In this document: positions 61,711 through 64,000 of the stretch, piece by piece
Position numbering within the stretch: position 1 is the stretch's first letter
Layout of the letters: every line of letters begins with the position of its first letter
The notes under the pieces: generated by a model
Told to the model about the DNA's origin: nothing
Databases searched by the model: none
What the model saw: the letters and a program-made list of their open reading frames with translations, nothing else
Program-made: the position numbers and the translations under genes
NCBI RefSeq assembly: GCF_000247695.1
Contig: NW_004624865.1
Coordinates: forward strand, 4,797,146-4,861,145
Length of the DNA: 64,000 nt
Direction of reading: 5' to 3'
From: Heterocephalus glaber
Lineage: Eukaryota; Chordata; Mammalia; Rodentia; Bathyergidae

Positions 61711-64000
61711 GGTGTCAGCAGTGCCTGTGTTGCGGATCTGCACCTTCCTGTCCAGCTGTGGCCACTGGCCTCAGATGTCCTTTGCTCACTTTCTATCCCA
61801 TCTGCTTCCACTGAGCCTGCGGCTGCCCACAGGAAGCACAGGTTACAAGCAGGTGCGGTCCCTGTCAGCGGGGCCATCATGGGGACCCTGCCAGCTCCTG
61901 GGAGGGACAGGAAGGGAGAGGCTGTGGCTGGGAGTGCCATTGGATCACTCAGGGCGGGGTGTCCTGTCTGCTGCCGGCCATGCTCTGTGCCACCCTCTGC
62001 TAGGTGGTGCAGAGTCCAGCTCCAGGCAGGGGAAGCCACTTCCCTCCAGGCCCCTGTGCCCACCCTGGCCAGGGGCTGTGGGGCGGGCCCTGGGCACCTG
62101 GCCCCAGGTTATAGAGGGAGCTGGCTGGAGCATGTGTGCTCCCCGTGCCTAAGGTCCCGGTACACTGGGCGGCCTGTGGTCACCTGCATTGGGCAGGACC
62201 CGCCCTTCCGCCTGAGGGTGTGGAGACTAAGGAGCCTGAACCAGCGTGGGGCAGGGCCATGGGTGATCTGCTTCCCTCCCCACAGCTTCTGTCACCGCAC
62301 TAGTGTGTGTAACAGTGCAAGAGGGGCCAGGTGGGTGAGACAGCTGTTAAGGACAGAGGTGGGCCACGTGCACTGACACAGGACAGCCTGCAGGCCGGGA
62401 ACACGGGTGTGCTGGTACTTGTGGCAAAAGCAACACTCACTAAGCTCTGTGTGAGAGACCCTCACCGCCTCAGTACAGATTAGGACATCCACGACAGGCA
62501 GGAGGGGGTGGCCAGGGAGCAGAGGCCCCATCCTTCCTGCCTTTTGGCTATGTGTGCTGCATCTTGCTGGTGACCTAGGGCCTATTCCTAGGTGTCCCTG
62601 GGTGGCAGGGTGGGTTGAGATAAGGCCAAGCCCTGCCATGCAGATGGTGAGGCCACCTGCAGACCATGCCTGGTGACTGCTTATCACCGCTCAGCAGCTG
62701 CTGAACAGCTGGAGGTAGAGCCAGGCAGGGGCGGTTGGGCTTCCGAGGTCATGGGAGCCACAGCAGCAGGCAACCCTAACCCTGGGGTCAGCAGAGGCAC
62801 CCTGTTGGGGGAAGGCATCACAGACCCTGCCCTGCAGTCCTCTTCAAGGGCTCTGCCGGCAGGCACGTTGGAGGCACAGGCGGGAGGGTCAGTGTATTGG
62901 AGAGCACTCTGCTCTGCTGCTCTGCTCTGTTCTCCTGGCCTGGGGCGGGTGGGTCGGCCCTGTGCTGTCCAAGGTAAGAGGAGGGCCTGGGGACAGACAA
63001 GTCCCCACTTTCTGGGCCACTCCCTGTAGCAGGAGGGTTCCCCCATTGCACCTTGCCCTGGTGGCAGCTCAGGGACACCCCAGAGCACGGTGCCCCCCAG
63101 CCTCCCTGACCCAACCAGGCAGCGAGTCACCCTGGCTTCGGGACAGATATGCTTGGCCGAGGCCCGGCTGGGCTGGGCAGAGGGGTGGCGTCTCCGGAAA
63201 GGAGCTGGCTGCAGCACAGCCTGTGACAGTCTGGCTCCTCCAGCTCCCAGCTCCAGTCCCCTCTGACTGTACAGAGCCAGCTCTGATTTCACAAGTAAGG
63301 TGCTTGGATTTAGCAAATAAAAATACATTACATGGGGCATATGTAGAGTGAAAAATTACTCATGTTTCTCTGAAATTTTTATTTATCTGGGGCCCCTGTT
63401 GGGAGGGCCTGTGTGCTCCGTGGCCCACTACACGTCAGGCTCCCGGGATGGCTTCGTCTGCCAAAGGGAACGGAGATGGAGGGAGGCCTTGCACACAGAC
63501 TGCAGGCCCGCGGCTCTGAGAGGCCTGGAGGCCTCAGGGACCCCACGTGCCCAAGCCAGGAGGGCCTTCCAAGTTGCGGCCACCAGGGGGCAGGAGCGCC
63601 TCGTGTTTAAGGTGCAGGTCCCGTGACCCATTCCCCGCCACACAGGTGCAGCTCCAGCCACTGACAAGGCAGCTGTGTGTGGGGACAGAGTAGGCCCCTA
63701 TGGAGCAGGAGGGTTAAACTCCATCCTGGGCCACTCTGATCCTGTCGCCTGCCTCTCTCCCATCCACCCATCTTCCATCCACGCACCCTCTGCCCATCCA
63801 CCCGTGCATCCATCCCAAGCACCACGAGACTGCAGCTGGACCATGCATGAAGCCTTGCTCAAAGGGATAAATTCCTGGGGCCACTCTGCTGTGACTCCAT
63901 GGAATAAACCAACTCCAGTGCCTGCCTGCAGAGGATAGCAGAGCACTTGGGACCCCAGGGCAGAGCAGGAGAGACAGAGACCTGGGGAGCACAGGTCACA
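61711..64000. other. Repeat-poor downstream flank of ODC1
   Basis: No SINE in the last 2.3 kb. GC-rich unique sequence with no recognisable gene; a diverged palindromic DNA-transposon-like scrap may lie at 63300-63395 (ATTTAGCAAATAAAAATACA ... TTTTTATTTATCTGGGG). Confidence 0.35.
63578..63594 (+). promoter_or_regulatory. CTCF-type binding motif
   Basis: GGCCACCAGGGGGCAGG matches the CTCF core closely. It lies about 1.9 kb beyond the distal ODC1 poly(A) signal, a plausible place for a boundary. Confidence 0.6.

Noticed and set aside
1..64000. CRISPR array, operon, riboswitch or bacterial insertion sequence
   Set aside because: GT-AG introns, SINEs, LTRs and CpG-island promoter show vertebrate nuclear DNA; repeats here are dispersed transposons, not spaced direct repeats.

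Overview
The window is mammalian nuclear DNA, most likely from a non-muroid rodent. The evidence is a full-length rodent-like ornithine decarboxylase gene and a dense load of young ID-like tRNA-derived SINEs, B1-type 7SL-derived SINEs and B1+ID fused (B1-dID type) SINEs. That mix is known from squirrel-related and beaver/pocket-mouse-related rodents. I cannot fix the species from sequence alone.

Layout. (1) Positions 1-2040 hold the 3' end of an upstream + strand gene: an intron, a 39-codon terminal coding exon (1470-1589) and a 3'UTR with two AATAAA signals. The basic C-terminal tail and its position upstream of ODC1 in the same orientation fit NOL10. (2) Positions 2040-53570 are a roughly 52 kb intergenic spacer in which I find no protein-coding gene. 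It holds about 35-40 ID-like SINEs, about 50 B1 or B1-dID SINEs, several MaLR-type LTRs, degenerate L1 pieces, a Tigger/pogo DNA transposon with a dead transposase remnant, five mariner transposase fragments, MIR relics and microsatellites. A few repeat-poor blocks may be regulatory. (3) Positions 53590-61710 hold the complete ODC1 gene on the + strand: CpG island, TATA box, CRE-like and GC-box promoter, two CACGTG E-boxes in intron 1, a 10-codon uORF, 12 exons (10 coding) and two poly(A) signals. The spliced CDS is 1386 nt, giving 461 residues, the standard mammalian length. (4) Positions 61710-64000 are repeat-poor GC-rich downstream sequence with one strong CTCF-type motif.

ODC1 makes putrescine from ornithine and is the first committed, short-lived enzyme of polyamine synthesis. 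Its known control layers are all visible: Myc/Max E-boxes (transcription), uORF and GC-rich leader (translation), the antizyme-binding region, and the C-terminal proteasome degron with Cys441. NOL10 is a nucleolar ribosome-biogenesis protein; the two genes are neighbours but no functional coupling is shown by the sequence.

I found no clearly new biological system. The most checkable observations are a 60-bp tandem duplication in the extended ODC1 3'UTR, a perfect five-unit heat-shock-element array at 17.05 kb, a CTCF motif downstream of ODC1, inverted mariner pairs, recurrent insertion of ID SINEs into B1-dID linkers, and a 23-bp micro-insertion with a 15-bp target duplication.
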